Positions 47,323 through 57,184 are shown, counted from the first letter of the stretch. The stretch is DNA of 64,000 nucleotides from Saprospiraceae bacterium (GCA_016713025.1 JADJPZ010000004.1:2604001-2668000); one strand, 5' to 3'. Made by a program: numbers and translations. Notes: generated by a model not told the origin, from the sequence alone.

Positions 47323-47922
47323 ATGAATGTAAAAGAAAATCTGGTTTCCACAGCATTTGATCTGTTCCTGAAGTACGGTATCAAAAGTGTCAGTATGGAT
47401 GATATATCCCGCAAGCTTGGTATATCTAAAAAAACCATTTATTCCGTTATCAATACAAAAGATGAGCTGATCGATGATGTGCTCATTTCGCATCTGCAAA
47501 AAGACAAATGTGATATCAAATCCATCCTTGACCAGTCACACGATGCCATCGATGAGATGGTCAGAATCACCCGACACATTCTGACATTTATCAGTAGTAT
47601 GACGCCTTCCATCATTTATGATCTCAAGAAGTATCATCCACAAGCCTGGAATAAAATCGAAAAAGAGCATTTCAGTTTTATACAGCAGACAATTTATAAT
47701 AATCTGATCAGAGGTCAGAAAGAAGGTTTGTATCGTATGGATTTTGATCCGCTGATCATTGCCATGTTGTATGTCAACAAGTCACATGCTATCGTAGATG
47801 AAGACAGATTTCCGCTTGACTCATTTGACAAGATAAAATTAGTCAAGGAGATGATTTTTTACCACTTGCATGGTATTGTGTCAGAGAAAGGTAAAGAAAT
47901 TATAGTAAATGTAAATATATAA
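47323..47922 (+). CDS. TetR/AcrR-family transcriptional regulator
   Basis: 199 residues. The N-terminal helix-turn-helix is typical ('FLKYGIKSVSMDDISRKLGI' then 'SKKTIYSVINTKDELIDDVL', about 12-52) and a variable helical ligand-binding domain follows. It is the first gene of the efflux operon, 21 bp before the TolC-like gene, so it probably represses its own operon until a pump substrate binds. Confidence 0.93.
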   Translation: MNVKENLVSTAFDLFLKYGIKSVSMDDISRKLGISKKTIYSVINTKDELIDDVLISHLQKDKCDIKSILDQSHDAIDEMVRITRHILTFISSMTPSIIYDLKKYHPQAWNKIEKEHFSFIQQTIYNNLIRGQKEGLYRMDFDPLIIAMLYVNKSHAIVDEDRFPLDSFDKIKLVKEMIFYHLHGIVSEKGKEIIVNVNI

Positions 47923-47943
47923 ATTACTTAAAATCAAAATAAT

Positions 47944-49323
47944 ATGTTCAGATTTTCGTTTTTATTTGTTTTACCGGTTTTGATCGGGTTTCAGGTGACC
48001 GGTCAGCAATCGTTCACGCTCGATGACGCTGTAAAGTACGCAACAGAACACTCCAATGCGATCAAACTAAAAGATATTGCAGCCCAGGATGCCAATGCCC
48101 AGGTTAGTGAGTTTAAATCTATAGGCATACCCAAAGTCAATGGCTTTGTCAATTATCAGTATTATCTGGCAGTCCCGAGACAACCTGTTGCAGATTTTAT
48201 CACACCGAGTGTCTATGGTGTATTATTCAATGAGAAAGTCATTCCTGAACGTGAACTCGGACCTCCTGACGTATTTAAATTTACTTTCTTTCAGCCCAAT
48301 CAGCTCGCTGCCGGTATAGAAGCAAGTTCCATGCTTTTTGATGGATCATATCTTTATGGAGTCAAAGCTGCCAAACTTTACAGAGATCTGGTAGCACAGG
48401 AAAAAAACATTACAACGTTTCAGTTGAAAACAAATGTTACCAAGGCTTACAGTGCAGTACTCATTGCCATCGAAAATAAAAATGTGCTGGCAAAAAATCT
48501 CCAGAACATAGAGAAATCGCTCAATGAAGTAAAAGCACTTTACAGCAATGGTTTTGCTGAGTCTCTGGATGTGGATAGGCTACAATTGTCATTTGATAAC
48601 CTGACGACAGAACTCGAAAGAATAAATCAAATGATAGAACTTTCCAAAAATGTTTTGAAGTTTCAGATGAATTATCCATCAGCTTCTGATATCATCCTGA
48701 CCGATGGATTGGAAAGTGTCATAGGAAAAAATGTTGAAAATGTCCCTGCTGATGTCGAAAATCTGGATTACAATCAAAGGCCTGAATATGGTCTGATCAC
48801 CCTGAGTGAATCACTAAATGATCTTGATTACAAAAGAACAAAAGCGGGCTATCTTCCCACGGCAAGGGCATTTGCTTCAGCTCAAGGAAGTCTTCAACGT
48901 ACTAACTTATTTGATAATGATGAAACAGGTGTGATACCGCAATCGGTAGTAGGCCTGTCCGTCAATGTACCGATCTATGATGGAGGAGACAAATCTGCAA
49001 AACTTCAGCGTATCAGACTGAAAACAGAAAAGACAGCTATTGAAAAGCAGGATTTTGAAAAAAGTATGACCCTGCAGGTAAAAAATGCTTTGCTCACCTA
49101 TGATAATGCAAAAAAAATCGTTCAGAACAGAAAAAAATCGGTAGAAGTAAACCAAAATATTTTCAACAAAACCTTGATCAAATTTAAAGAAGGGGTGGGA
49201 TCGAGCGTAGAAGTAACTCAAGCAGAATCATCACTTTACCAGGCACAGGGAGCCTACACCAATGCACTGTACGATCTGCTGACTTCCAACATAGAACTTC
49301 AATCCACTTTAGGTAAATTATAA
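47944..49323 (+). CDS. TolC-family outer-membrane efflux protein
   Basis: 459 residues with a signal peptide (about 1-20) and two repeated OEP domains of long helices and barrel strands ('FTLDDAVKYATEHSNAIKLK', 'LDVDRLQLSFDNL', 'GSSVEVTQAESSLYQAQGAY'). It forms the trimeric outer-membrane channel of the tripartite pump. Second gene of the operon; 33 bp before the adaptor gene. Confidence 0.94.
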   Translation: MFRFSFLFVLPVLIGFQVTGQQSFTLDDAVKYATEHSNAIKLKDIAAQDANAQVSEFKSIGIPKVNGFVNYQYYLAVPRQPVADFITPSVYGVLFNEKVIPERELGPPDVFKFTFFQPNQLAAGIEASSMLFDGSYLYGVKAAKLYRDLVAQEKNITTFQLKTNVTKAYSAVLIAIENKNVLAKNLQNIEKSLNEVKALYSNGFAESLDVDRLQLSFDNLTTELERINQMIELSKNVLKFQMNYPSASDIILTDGLESVIGKNVENVPADVENLDYNQRPEYGLITLSESLNDLDYKRTKAGYLPTARAFASAQGSLQRTNLFDNDETGVIPQSVVGLSVNVPIYDGGDKSAKLQRIRLKTEKTAIEKQDFEKSMTLQVKNALLTYDNAKKIVQNRKKSVEVNQNIFNKTLIKFKEGVGSSVEVTQAESSLYQAQGAYTNALYDLLTSNIELQSTLGKL

Positions 49324-49356
49324 TACATTTTCAAAAAAATTAAAAATCAAAATATC

Positions 49357-50496
49357 ATGCAAAAATACATTTTTATACTCCTGTTAGTTAGCGCATTCAT
49401 CTCCTGCGGAAAAAAGGAAGACAACACACTCGAAGGGAAAAAAGTCCTTTTGGCTGAAAAGAATGCCGAACTTGCCAAATTGCAGAAAGAAGTCGCAGAT
49501 ATCCAGACGGAAATTGACAAACTCGAACCCAAAAAAGAAAAGGCACCTCTTGCAGTGACCACTTTGTCCGTTGACAAAAAAGAGTTTAAAAGATTCATAG
49601 ACCTGCAGGGATCAGTGGCTACTGATGATGTGGTCAATGCCAGCAGCGAAATGGGAGGCAGAATCCTCAGACTATATGTTAAGGAAGGTCAAAATGTCAA
49701 AAGAGGACAACTTGTGGCAACCACAGATGCTGAAGGCTTGGACAAACAGAAAGATGAAATCAAAAAAGCACTTGACCTCGCTGTAGATGTGTATGAAAGA
49801 CAAAAAAGGCTATGGGATCAAAACATAGGCTCTGAAGTACAATATTTACAGGCAAAAAATGCGAAGGAAAGGCTTGAAAAGACACTTTCAACGATGGATG
49901 TGCAGTCCAGAAAACGCAATGTATATGCTCCTATCTCCGGTGTAATCGATAAAGTATATCTCAAAGAAGGAGAATTGGCCGGTCCCGGAACTCCCATAGC
50001 TGTGATGCTCAATATGTCAACGGTGAAAGTAGTATCCGATGTACCGGAAACCTATCTCGGTAAAGTAAAAAATGGAGATAAAGTGGTCGTTCAGTTTCCT
50101 GCCTTAGATAAGGAAATAACCCAGACAGTGACTATGATAGGAAGAACAATAGATCCTTCCAACCGTACATTTAAGATGGAAGTCAAACTCATCAATGGTT
50201 CCGGAGAACTTAAACCCAATCTTTTGTCGGTCATCAAACTCAACGACCTGACTATAAAAGATGCATTGTTCATCCCTGTTGACATCATTCAGCAGGAAGT
50301 GTCCGGCAAAAAATTTGTCTTTGTTGCCAAAGACCAGAGTGGTTCAAAGGTCGCTGTAAAATCATACGTTACCACCGGTGAGAGTGCTGACAATCAGATA
50401 GTCATCACTTCAGGACTTACTGCAGGTGACCAGATCATTGTAAAGGGCGCCAGAAACGTCCTGGAAGGACAAAAAATCACTATTGAATCTCTCTAA
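49357..50496 (+). CDS. RND efflux periplasmic adaptor (membrane fusion protein), lipoprotein
   Basis: 379 residues starting with a lipoprotein signal ('LLLVSAFISCGKK', Cys17), so it is membrane-anchored in the periplasm. A coiled-coil right after the signal (about 25-63), then barrel-sandwich/lipoyl domain ('GGRILRLYVKEGQNVKRGQL'), hairpin, 'YAPISGVIDKVYLKEGELAG' and beta-barrel domains. It links the RND pump to the TolC-like channel. Third gene of the operon. Confidence 0.94.
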   Translation: MQKYIFILLLVSAFISCGKKEDNTLEGKKVLLAEKNAELAKLQKEVADIQTEIDKLEPKKEKAPLAVTTLSVDKKEFKRFIDLQGSVATDDVVNASSEMGGRILRLYVKEGQNVKRGQLVATTDAEGLDKQKDEIKKALDLAVDVYERQKRLWDQNIGSEVQYLQAKNAKERLEKTLSTMDVQSRKRNVYAPISGVIDKVYLKEGELAGPGTPIAVMLNMSTVKVVSDVPETYLGKVKNGDKVVVQFPALDKEITQTVTMIGRTIDPSNRTFKMEVKLINGSGELKPNLLSVIKLNDLTIKDALFIPVDIIQQEVSGKKFVFVAKDQSGSKVAVKSYVTTGESADNQIVITSGLTAGDQIIVKGARNVLEGQKITIESL

Positions 50497-50517
50497 AGAC
50501 CATTTAAATACAATAAT

Positions 50518-53500
50518 ATGATGGATCAAAATAATCAGGAGATAAGACCGGCCAATAAAATAGAATTTGGCTTATCTACCTTTTCTGTAAAAAATGGTAC
50601 AAGCGTCATGCTCCTCATGGTCATGATTGTCCTTTTAGGGTTAATGGCCTATTCTTCTATGCCAAAGGAGCAGTTTCCGGAGGCATCCTTACCTACAGTA
50701 TTTGTCAACACACCTTATTTTGGCAATTCAGCGGTTGAAATTGAGAATCTGATCACCAGACCGCTTGAAAAACAGATTGAAAATATCACAGGCGTAAAAA
50801 ATGTCAATTCGACATCGATTCAGGATTTTTCAGTGATCATTGCTGAATTTGAAGCCGATCTTGAGATGGACGCCGTAGTCAGAAAAGTCAAAGATGCAGT
50901 CGACAAAGCTAAGCAAGACCTTCCAACAGACCTGAAGGAAGACCCTTCAGTTTTGGAAATCAATCTCTCCGACATTCCCATCATGACGATCAATATTTCC
51001 GGCAATTACTCCAATGATGATCTTAAGAAGTATGCAGAAATCCTTCAGGATCGGGTAGAAAACGTCAGACAAGTATCAAAAGTGGATCTCAAAGGTTCCC
51101 TCGAAAGAGAAATCCGTGTAGATGTGGACCTGTTCAAAATGCAATCACTGAAAGTGTCATTTGGAGATATTCAGAATGCCATTTCTTCAGAAAATCTCAC
51201 CATGTCCGGTGGCGAAATTACTAATGATGACTTCAGAAGAAATGTCAGAATCGTAGGACAATTTACAGATGTCAGACAGATAGAAAACATGATCATAAAA
51301 TCGGAAAACCAGAGACCCATCGTACTCAAGGATATTGCATCAGTGGTATACGGGTATAAAGACAGAGCAAGTTTTTCGAGAGCTGATGGATTGCCTGTAA
51401 TATCGCTTGATGTCATCAAAAGAAAAGGTCAAAACCTCCTGGAAGCGGCAGATCAGATACAGGCAGAAGTCGAAAAAGCAAAAACTGAATTTCCGGAAAA
51501 TATCAAAATCAGCCTGTTCAATGATCAGTCAGTCAATACGAGAAGTGAGGTTTCCAATCTTGAAAACAGCATCATTTCAGGGGTGATTCTGGTAGTATTG
51601 ATTTTATTGTTTTTCTTGGGGCTGCGCAATGCGTCTTTTGTGGGACTCGCTATTCCATTGTCTATGTTATTGGGTTTTTGGATTTTAGATACTATGGGCA
51701 TCACTCTCAATATTGTAGTACTGTTTGGTTTGATACTGGCATTGGGTATGCTCGTGGACAACGCCATAGTTGCAGTGGAGAATATGTACCGATACAAACA
51801 ACAAGGTTACAGCAATCTTGATGCAGCCAAATATGGTGTTGGTGAAATTGCTATCCCTATCATAGCATCTACAGCTACAACATTGGCCGCATTTATTCCA
51901 TTAGGGTTTTGGCCTGGAATCATGGGAGAATTTATGAAATATTTCCCAATAACATTGATCATTGTGCTCACTTCTTCATTATTTGTAGCATTGGTGATCA
52001 ATCCTGTGATAGCTTTAAAATATATGAAAATAGACGAAGAAGTGACTGACAGCGCTGAGATCAAAGTCAAAAGAAAAAAACTGCTAAAGTTGATTGGAAT
52101 ATTGGCAGTCATCGGTATGTTAGCTTATGTTGGTGGTGTCATGTGGTTTGGCAATTTGATGGTGATTGCAGCTGTCATATCAATTCTGAATTATTTTGTT
52201 TTGAGACCAGCATCATTTTCTTTTCAGCAGAATTTTTTGCCGTGGCTTGAAAATTTTTATGACAATTTTGTAAGATTTTCCCTGAAGCATCCATTTTTGA
52301 CTGTCGGAATTAATTTTGTATTCCTCATTATTTCCGTGATGCTTTTTGCAATAGTTAAACCAAAAGTGGATTTCTTCCCCACATCTGATCCTTTGTATGT
52401 CAATGCATTTATTGAACTCCCGATGGGAACAGACATAGAAGCCACCAATAGAATAGTCAAGGACATCGAATCCAGAATTGATAAAAAGCTGGAAGGAAAG
52501 CGCCACATAGTTGAAGCCGTGTTGACTCAGATTGGCGAAAATACCTCTGATCCCAATTCTCCGCCTGAACCCGGCGTGACTCCAAATAAAGCAAGGATTA
52601 CGGTCTCGTTTGAAGCTTATAGAGATCGGGAAGGTTTGTCAACTAATGATATCATGACCGAATTGCGTGAGGAGGTCAAAGACTATCCGGGAGTGGAAAT
52701 CGTCATTGATAAGAACGCAGATGGTCCACCGGCAGGAAAACCTGTCAACCTGGAGGTCAGAGGTGAAAATATAGATACGTTGCTCACTCTGTCAGAAAAC
52801 ATCAAAAACTATCTCAATGATATGAATGTATCTGGTATAGAAGAGTTGAAAGCCGATATAAAACTTGGAAAACCAGAACTTATAATAAATATTGACAGAG
52901 AAGCAGCCAGGAGGTATGAATTATCAACCTACAGTATTGCCAACACTATCAGGACGGCCATATTTGGTGCAGAAGTGTCCAAATACAAAGAAGGTGAAGA
53001 TGAGTATCCTATAATGGTAAGACTTAATGATCAGTCGAAAAATGATATTTCAGCTTTGATGAATCAAAAGATAACCTTCAGAAATCCGGCTAATGGACGA
53101 TTGGTACAGGTACCTATATCTGCTGTTGCTAAAATTGAATATACTTCCACATACAACTCAATAAAAAGAAAGAACTCTCAGAGGATCCTTACTATCAATT
53201 CTAATGTGTTGACAGGATTTAATGCCAATGAGATTGTAGCCAAACTTAAGGATGGTATGAGCAGGTATGATTTACCGGAAGGATTTACGTATGAATTTAC
53301 CGGACAGCAACAACAACAAGCTGAAGACATGGGTTTTCTAAGTAAAGCATTCCTTATCGCTGTTTTTCTGATATTTTTGATCCTGGTTTCGCAGTTCAAC
53401 TCATTGTCTATACCATTTATTATCATCGCTTCTGTAGGATTTTCGCTTATTGGGGTATTTCTGGGATACAGTCTTACAGGGATGACCATTTCAGTGATTT

Positions 53501-53976
53501 TCTCAGGAGTAGGCATCATATCTCTCGCTGGCGTGGTGGTCAACAATGCTATCGTATTATTGGACTTTATTCAGGTGGAGACGAAGCATGCCAGAGAAGT
53601 TAAAATGCTCCAACATGAGGATCAATTGTCTCCTTCAGAAGTATTGGACATTATCGTAAGGGCAGGAGGAACAAGACTGCGTCCGGTATTACTCACAGCT
53701 ATCACTACAGTATTGGGCCTGATACCTCTTGCCATGGGAATAAATATCGACTTTTTCAGTTTTGTGGCTTCATGGGATCCTAAGTTTTTTATAGGTGGCG
53801 ACAACACAGCTGTATGGGGACCTATGGCCTGGACGGTGATCTACGGACTTACTTTTGCCACATTTTTAACGCTGGTGGTGGTACCGGTGATGTATTGGTT
53901 GATATACAGATTAAAAATGAGGTTGAAATACGGTAAAAACAGAACAATGGATATCGGAAAAATAGGATTGGAATGA
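50518..53976 (+). CDS. RND-family efflux permease (AcrB/HAE1 type)
   Basis: 1152 residues. TM1 lies at about 28-48 and two large periplasmic loops follow TM1 and TM7. The second helix bundle has the proton-relay 'ALGMLVDNAIVAVENMYRY' (about 412-430) with the conserved acidic residue; the C-terminal half ends in 'GVVVNNAIVLLDFI' and 'RLRPVLLTAITTVLGLIPLA'. Odd: between TM6 and TM7 there is an extra segment (about 500-585) with a charged linker and two further hydrophobic helices, making the protein some 100 residues longer than AcrB. Last gene of the operon. Substrates unknown. Confidence 0.95.
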   Translation: MMDQNNQEIRPANKIEFGLSTFSVKNGTSVMLLMVMIVLLGLMAYSSMPKEQFPEASLPTVFVNTPYFGNSAVEIENLITRPLEKQIENITGVKNVNSTSIQDFSVIIAEFEADLEMDAVVRKVKDAVDKAKQDLPTDLKEDPSVLEINLSDIPIMTINISGNYSNDDLKKYAEILQDRVENVRQVSKVDLKGSLEREIRVDVDLFKMQSLKVSFGDIQNAISSENLTMSGGEITNDDFRRNVRIVGQFTDVRQIENMIIKSENQRPIVLKDIASVVYGYKDRASFSRADGLPVISLDVIKRKGQNLLEAADQIQAEVEKAKTEFPENIKISLFNDQSVNTRSEVSNLENSIISGVILVVLILLFFLGLRNASFVGLAIPLSMLLGFWILDTMGITLNIVVLFGLILALGMLVDNAIVAVENMYRYKQQGYSNLDAAKYGVGEIAIPIIASTATTLAAFIPLGFWPGIMGEFMKYFPITLIIVLTSSLFVALVINPVIALKYMKIDEEVTDSAEIKVKRKKLLKLIGILAVIGMLAYVGGVMWFGNLMVIAAVISILNYFVLRPASFSFQQNFLPWLENFYDNFVRFSLKHPFLTVGINFVFLIISVMLFAIVKPKVDFFPTSDPLYVNAFIELPMGTDIEATNRIVKDIESRIDKKLEGKRHIVEAVLTQIGENTSDPNSPPEPGVTPNKARITVSFEAYRDREGLSTNDIMTELREEVKDYPGVEIVIDKNADGPPAGKPVNLEVRGENIDTLLTLSENIKNYLNDMNVSGIEELKADIKLGKPELIINIDREAARRYELSTYSIANTIRTAIFGAEVSKYKEGEDEYPIMVRLNDQSKNDISALMNQKITFRNPANGRLVQVPISAVAKIEYTSTYNSIKRKNSQRILTINSNVLTGFNANEIVAKLKDGMSRYDLPEGFTYEFTGQQQQQAEDMGFLSKAFLIAVFLIFLILVSQFNSLSIPFIIIASVGFSLIGVFLGYSLTGMTISVIFSGVGIISLAGVVVNNAIVLLDFIQVETKHAREVKMLQHEDQLSPSEVLDIIVRAGGTRLRPVLLTAITTVLGLIPLAMGINIDFFSFVASWDPKFFIGGDNTAVWGPMAWTVIYGLTFATFLTLVVVPVMYWLIYRLKMRLKYGKNRTMDIGKIGLE

Positions 53977-54161
53977 TTTGAAATCGACCATTAAGCCGTG
54001 GAAATAGCGCAATTTTAGTAGTTTCGCTCATGTATACAAAGTTTAGGTTAGATGAATCTTCATTTATTCAATTAATTCAAGTCTTATTATGACTTAAATC
54101 ATTGTATTTGATGTAAAATAGCAGTAATTTTATTACCTAAAATATGTAAACCCTGAATATC

Positions 54162-54806
54162 ATGGAAAGTCTCTCAAATTTAATACAGGAATATAAAGAA
54201 CATCCACTGGTAGAGGGTCACATACATGGTGAACCCTTAAAACAGTTTGACGTATGGTATAATCAGGCGCTTAATTGTGGTTTAGCCGGTCCCAGTGTTT
54301 TTACACTTGCTACAGTCAGTGAAAATGGAACGCCGGAGGCTCGTGTGATGTTGCTGAAAGGAGTGGACAACGGAGGTTTTGTATTTTACACCAATTATGA
54401 AAGTGATAAGGCAAAAGATATGGCTGACTTTCCTGTGGCATCTATGTGCTTTTTTTGGCTTGAACTGGAAAGGCAGGTTCGAATATCAGGTCCTGTGCAT
54501 AAGGTGTCCCGGGCAGAGTCAGAACAATATTTCTACTCCTTACCTCGGGAGAGTCAGATTGGTGCGTGGGTATCACCGCAGAGTAAAATTATTGCTTCAA
54601 GAGATGTAATGGTAGAAAATCTCAAAAAGATAAGTGATAAATACACAGATACAGATGTTATTCCATTACCTGAAAATTGGGGTGGATACCGCCTGATTCC
54701 TGTTGAAGTAGAATTCTGGCAAGGAAGGCCTGACAGACTTCATGACAGGCTTCTTTATTCTGAACATGAGGATGGAGGTTGGGAGATTGTCAGATTAGCA
54801 CCCTGA
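54162..54806 (+). CDS. pdxH: Pyridoxamine 5'-phosphate oxidase
   Basis: 214 residues, full length. FMN-binding split barrel with 'PEARVMLLKGVDNGGFVFYT' (about 63-82), 'SMCFFWLELERQVRISG', and the C-terminal substrate-binding 'FWQGRPDRLHDR'. It oxidises pyridoxine or pyridoxamine 5'-phosphate to pyridoxal 5'-phosphate. Stands alone, with a 185-bp upstream spacer and 21 bp before the convergent CBS gene. Confidence 0.96.
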   Translation: MESLSNLIQEYKEHPLVEGHIHGEPLKQFDVWYNQALNCGLAGPSVFTLATVSENGTPEARVMLLKGVDNGGFVFYTNYESDKAKDMADFPVASMCFFWLELERQVRISGPVHKVSRAESEQYFYSLPRESQIGAWVSPQSKIIASRDVMVENLKKISDKYTDTDVIPLPENWGGYRLIPVEVEFWQGRPDRLHDRLLYSEHEDGGWEIVRLAP

Positions 54807-54827
54807 CAATTGTTCTATTAACAGTAA

Positions 54828-55217
54828 CTACTCCACACTATTAAAAAGGTAATCCTTCAGATGGATAACACCTAGATATCTGCCGTTTTCTTCCACTGGA
54901 GCAACACTGATCTTAGCATTGACCAATAATCTGGGAACATATTTAGCATTTAAAGTCGAAGGTATGGAAATAGCTGGCTTATTCATGATTTCATAAACAC
55001 TTACATCTATAGGATTTCTATCCTTGATAATGACTTGTCTGATTATATCGGCAATGACTATGATACCGTTGGCATCTTTTTCGTCTCTCTTCTCTATGAT
55101 GAGTACATCTGTGTCATGTTTTTTCATCATGAGTATGGCGTCATGAACATTGGATAATCCATCAATGTAATAAAGTTTGTCGGAAGCAATATCTTTGGCT
55201 GTTAAATATTTATTCAT
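54828..55217 (-). CDS. CBS-domain protein in the DUF1538/PII operon
   Basis: 129 residues made of a tandem pair of CBS motifs (about 5-65 and 68-127), the nucleotide-binding Bateman module, and nothing else. Recognisable: 'NVHDAILMMKKHDTDVLIIE' and 'NGRYLGVIHLKDYL'. It is the last gene of a four-gene operon after the PII-like gene (36-bp gap), suggesting that adenine-nucleotide sensing by CBS and PII modules is coupled to the DUF1538 membrane proteins. No effector domain. Confidence 0.88.
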   Translation of the reverse strand: MNKYLTAKDIASDKLYYIDGLSNVHDAILMMKKHDTDVLIIEKRDEKDANGIIVIADIIRQVIIKDRNPIDVSVYEIMNKPAISIPSTLNAKYVPRLLVNAKISVAPVEENGRYLGVIHLKDYLFNSVE

Positions 55218-55253
55218 TTTTACAATGGTTTATTGTTATTTTTAATAATAAGG

Positions 55254-55598
55254 TTACAATCGCTCTTCTTTGAGTTTTTCTTTGATTTTTGCAATTTGTT
55301 TGTCCATACCGGTGACTTTGTCTATGCTCAAAACGAATGCAATGCCTCGACCAGGATCTGTTAGTCTGCATTCTGTACACAACGCATCAAGAATCTTGTT
55401 GACACTATGTTCTTCTACGACAAACAAGACAACATCGGTTTTGTCATCCAGTACAATACCAAAAATCCTTGCTTCTGTAAGTCCGGACCCTCTTGCAGGA
55501 ATGATGACATCACCGGTAGCTCCTGCACTTTTGGCAGCTTTCACTACATCATTAGTCAGTTCAGGCCTCACCAGTGACATGATTAATTTAAACTTCAT
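55254..55598 (-). CDS. PII-family signalling protein (GlnB-like) associated with DUF1538
   Basis: 114 residues with the PII ferredoxin-like fold: 'KFKLIMSLVRPELTNDVVKA' at the start and a B-loop-like 'TDPGRGIAFVLSIDKVTGM' (about 80-98). The T-loop is short ('GSGLTEARIFGIVLDDKTD', about 36-54) and lacks the Tyr that is uridylylated in GlnB, so control is likely by direct ATP/ADP (or other ligand) binding only. Its start overlaps the end of the second DUF1538 gene by 11 bp, indicating translational coupling. No amtB or glnA is near, so it is not the usual nitrogen PII. Its partner is probably the DUF1538 pair. Confidence 0.88.
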   Translation of the reverse strand: MKFKLIMSLVRPELTNDVVKAAKSAGATGDVIIPARGSGLTEARIFGIVLDDKTDVVLFVVEEHSVNKILDALCTECRLTDPGRGIAFVLSIDKVTGMDKQIAKIKEKLKEERL

Positions 55599-56373
55599 GG
55601 CTTTTATTCTTTTTATTTACTTTAATGATTAATTCTATGATCGTAGCATATCCTAGCACTGTGATGATTGGAAATAAACAAGCAAAAGCGATTAAACCAA
55701 ATCCATCCAATGCGGGGTTTCTCCCAGGCACAGTACTTGACAAACCTATACCTAAAGCAGCAACTATTGGTACAGTTACGGTAGATGTAGTCACCCCTCC
55801 CACATCGTAAGCCAATGATACTAATTCTTTTGGGGCAAAAATAGTCAGAATTATGACTAAAAAATAACATGCAATAATAAAGTAATGAATAGGAATGCCT
55901 GATACAATTCTAAAAGTACCCAGTGCGAGTGCAATAGAAACACCAAAGGCCACTGTTAATCTCAATCCCCATTGATTGATACTACCACCTGAAACTTGAT
56001 TAGCCTTGATTGAAACTGCAATTAGCGATGGTTCAGCAATAGTGGTAGCAAAGCCCATTAACGCCGCAAATATATATACCCAATAATATGCCTTCCAACT
56101 AGTGACATCTCCATAAGACGCAACAATAAATTCTCTTGAAGAAAGTTGTTCTGCCATAATATTTCCTATCGGAAATAATGCCTTCTCTAACCCCATTAAA
56201 AATAGGGTCAAACCCAATATGACAAAAATAATTCCGATAATTACTTTTCTAAGATTTGGAATAGATTGCTTCAATATAACATACTGAAATAATCCAATCA
56301 AAATTACAACAGGTGCTACATCTGTGATGGTATTATAAAACACGTTTCCAAAATCAAAAAATATTTTAATCAT
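55588..56373 (-). CDS. DUF1538 membrane protein, second copy
   Basis: 261 residues with about seven hydrophobic helices. Conserved motifs: 'GFATTIAEPSLIAVSIKANQ' (about 105-124) and 'DVGGVTTSTVTVPIVAALGI' (about 190-209), the latter Ser/Thr-Gly-rich like re-entrant loops of secondary transporters. It is paralogous to the upstream gene (gap 9 bp); in some bacteria two DUF1538 units are fused in one chain, so a heterodimer is likely. Overlaps the PII gene. Transported substrate, if any, is unknown. Confidence 0.9.
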   Translation of the reverse strand: MIKIFFDFGNVFYNTITDVAPVVILIGLFQYVILKQSIPNLRKVIIGIIFVILGLTLFLMGLEKALFPIGNIMAEQLSSREFIVASYGDVTSWKAYYWVYIFAALMGFATTIAEPSLIAVSIKANQVSGGSINQWGLRLTVAFGVSIALALGTFRIVSGIPIHYFIIACYFLVIILTIFAPKELVSLAYDVGGVTTSTVTVPIVAALGIGLSSTVPGRNPALDGFGLIAFACLFPIITVLGYATIIELIIKVNKKNKSHEV

Positions 56374-56382
56374 ACTAAGTGG

Positions 56383-57138
56383 TTAAAAAACAATCATTCC
56401 AAAAACTATTACAAATATGATAGGAAATAAAGAAGCGAACGCAATAAGGCCAAACCCATCCAGTAAAGGATTTCTTCCTTTAATAACACTTGCCAAACCT
56501 ACCCCCAAGGCAGTCACTAGAGGCACTGTAATAGTAGATGTGGTAACACCACCTGTGTCAAAGGCTAATCCTATTATCTCTTTAGGGGCAAACATTGTCA
56601 TTATCATTACTACAAGATAACCGCCGATAATCATGTAATAGAGCGGCCACCCTTTTATAATCCTTATCACTCCCGTCACTATAGCCAGTCCCACGGATAA
56701 CGCTACAGTAATCCTTAACCAAAAAGAATAGGATGATTTTGCTGCATCACTTGACTCAATAATGTTGGCAGCAGCTGATACACGTGCTGCTTCATTGGCC
56801 ACGGCTATCAATGCAGGCTCTGCTATCGTTGTAGAGAAACCCAATAAAAAAGAAAATGATAATAACCAAAAAATACTCCCTTTTCTGGCTAATGCATGGG
56901 AAAGAGATTCACCAATTGGAAATAGTCCTATCTCAAGACCTTCTATAAAAAGCATAAGACCTAAAACTACCAATAAACTACCCACCAAGACCTCTCCTAA
57001 ATTTGGAAATGGCTGTCTGATCACCACCAATTGGAAAAAACTTACAACCAATATAATGGGAACCAAATCAAGGCAAGCACTTTTAAATTTACCAAGTACT
57101 TTAGCAAGTAATTTTAAAAGGATATTGTAAACTTCCAC
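56383..57138 (-). CDS. DUF1538 membrane protein, first copy
   Basis: 251 residues starting at GTG 57138, about seven membrane helices. Motifs mirror those of the second copy: 'GFSTTIAEPALIAVANEAAR' (about 100-119), 'DTGGVTTSTITVPLVTALGV' (about 188-207) and 'KGRNPLLDGFGLIAFASLFP'. First gene of the DUF1538-DUF1538-PII-CBS operon, with a good promoter 17-60 bp upstream. Confidence 0.9.
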   Translation of the reverse strand: MEVYNILLKLLAKVLGKFKSACLDLVPIILVVSFFQLVVIRQPFPNLGEVLVGSLLVVLGLMLFIEGLEIGLFPIGESLSHALARKGSIFWLLSFSFLLGFSTTIAEPALIAVANEAARVSAAANIIESSDAAKSSYSFWLRITVALSVGLAIVTGVIRIIKGWPLYYMIIGGYLVVMIMTMFAPKEIIGLAFDTGGVTTSTITVPLVTALGVGLASVIKGRNPLLDGFGLIAFASLFPIIFVIVFGMIVF

Positions 57139-57154
57139 TAAAACTGGCTTTTGG

Positions 57155-57184
57155 CAAAAATAATAAATTATTTTGACATATCAA
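57155..57184 (-). promoter_or_regulatory. Promoter of the DUF1538-PII operon (TTG-N19-TATTTTTG)
   Basis: On the minus strand TTG is followed after 19 nt by TATTTTTG, a close match to the Bacteroidota consensus, and the -7 box ends 16 nt before the GTG at 57138. Confidence 0.6.
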
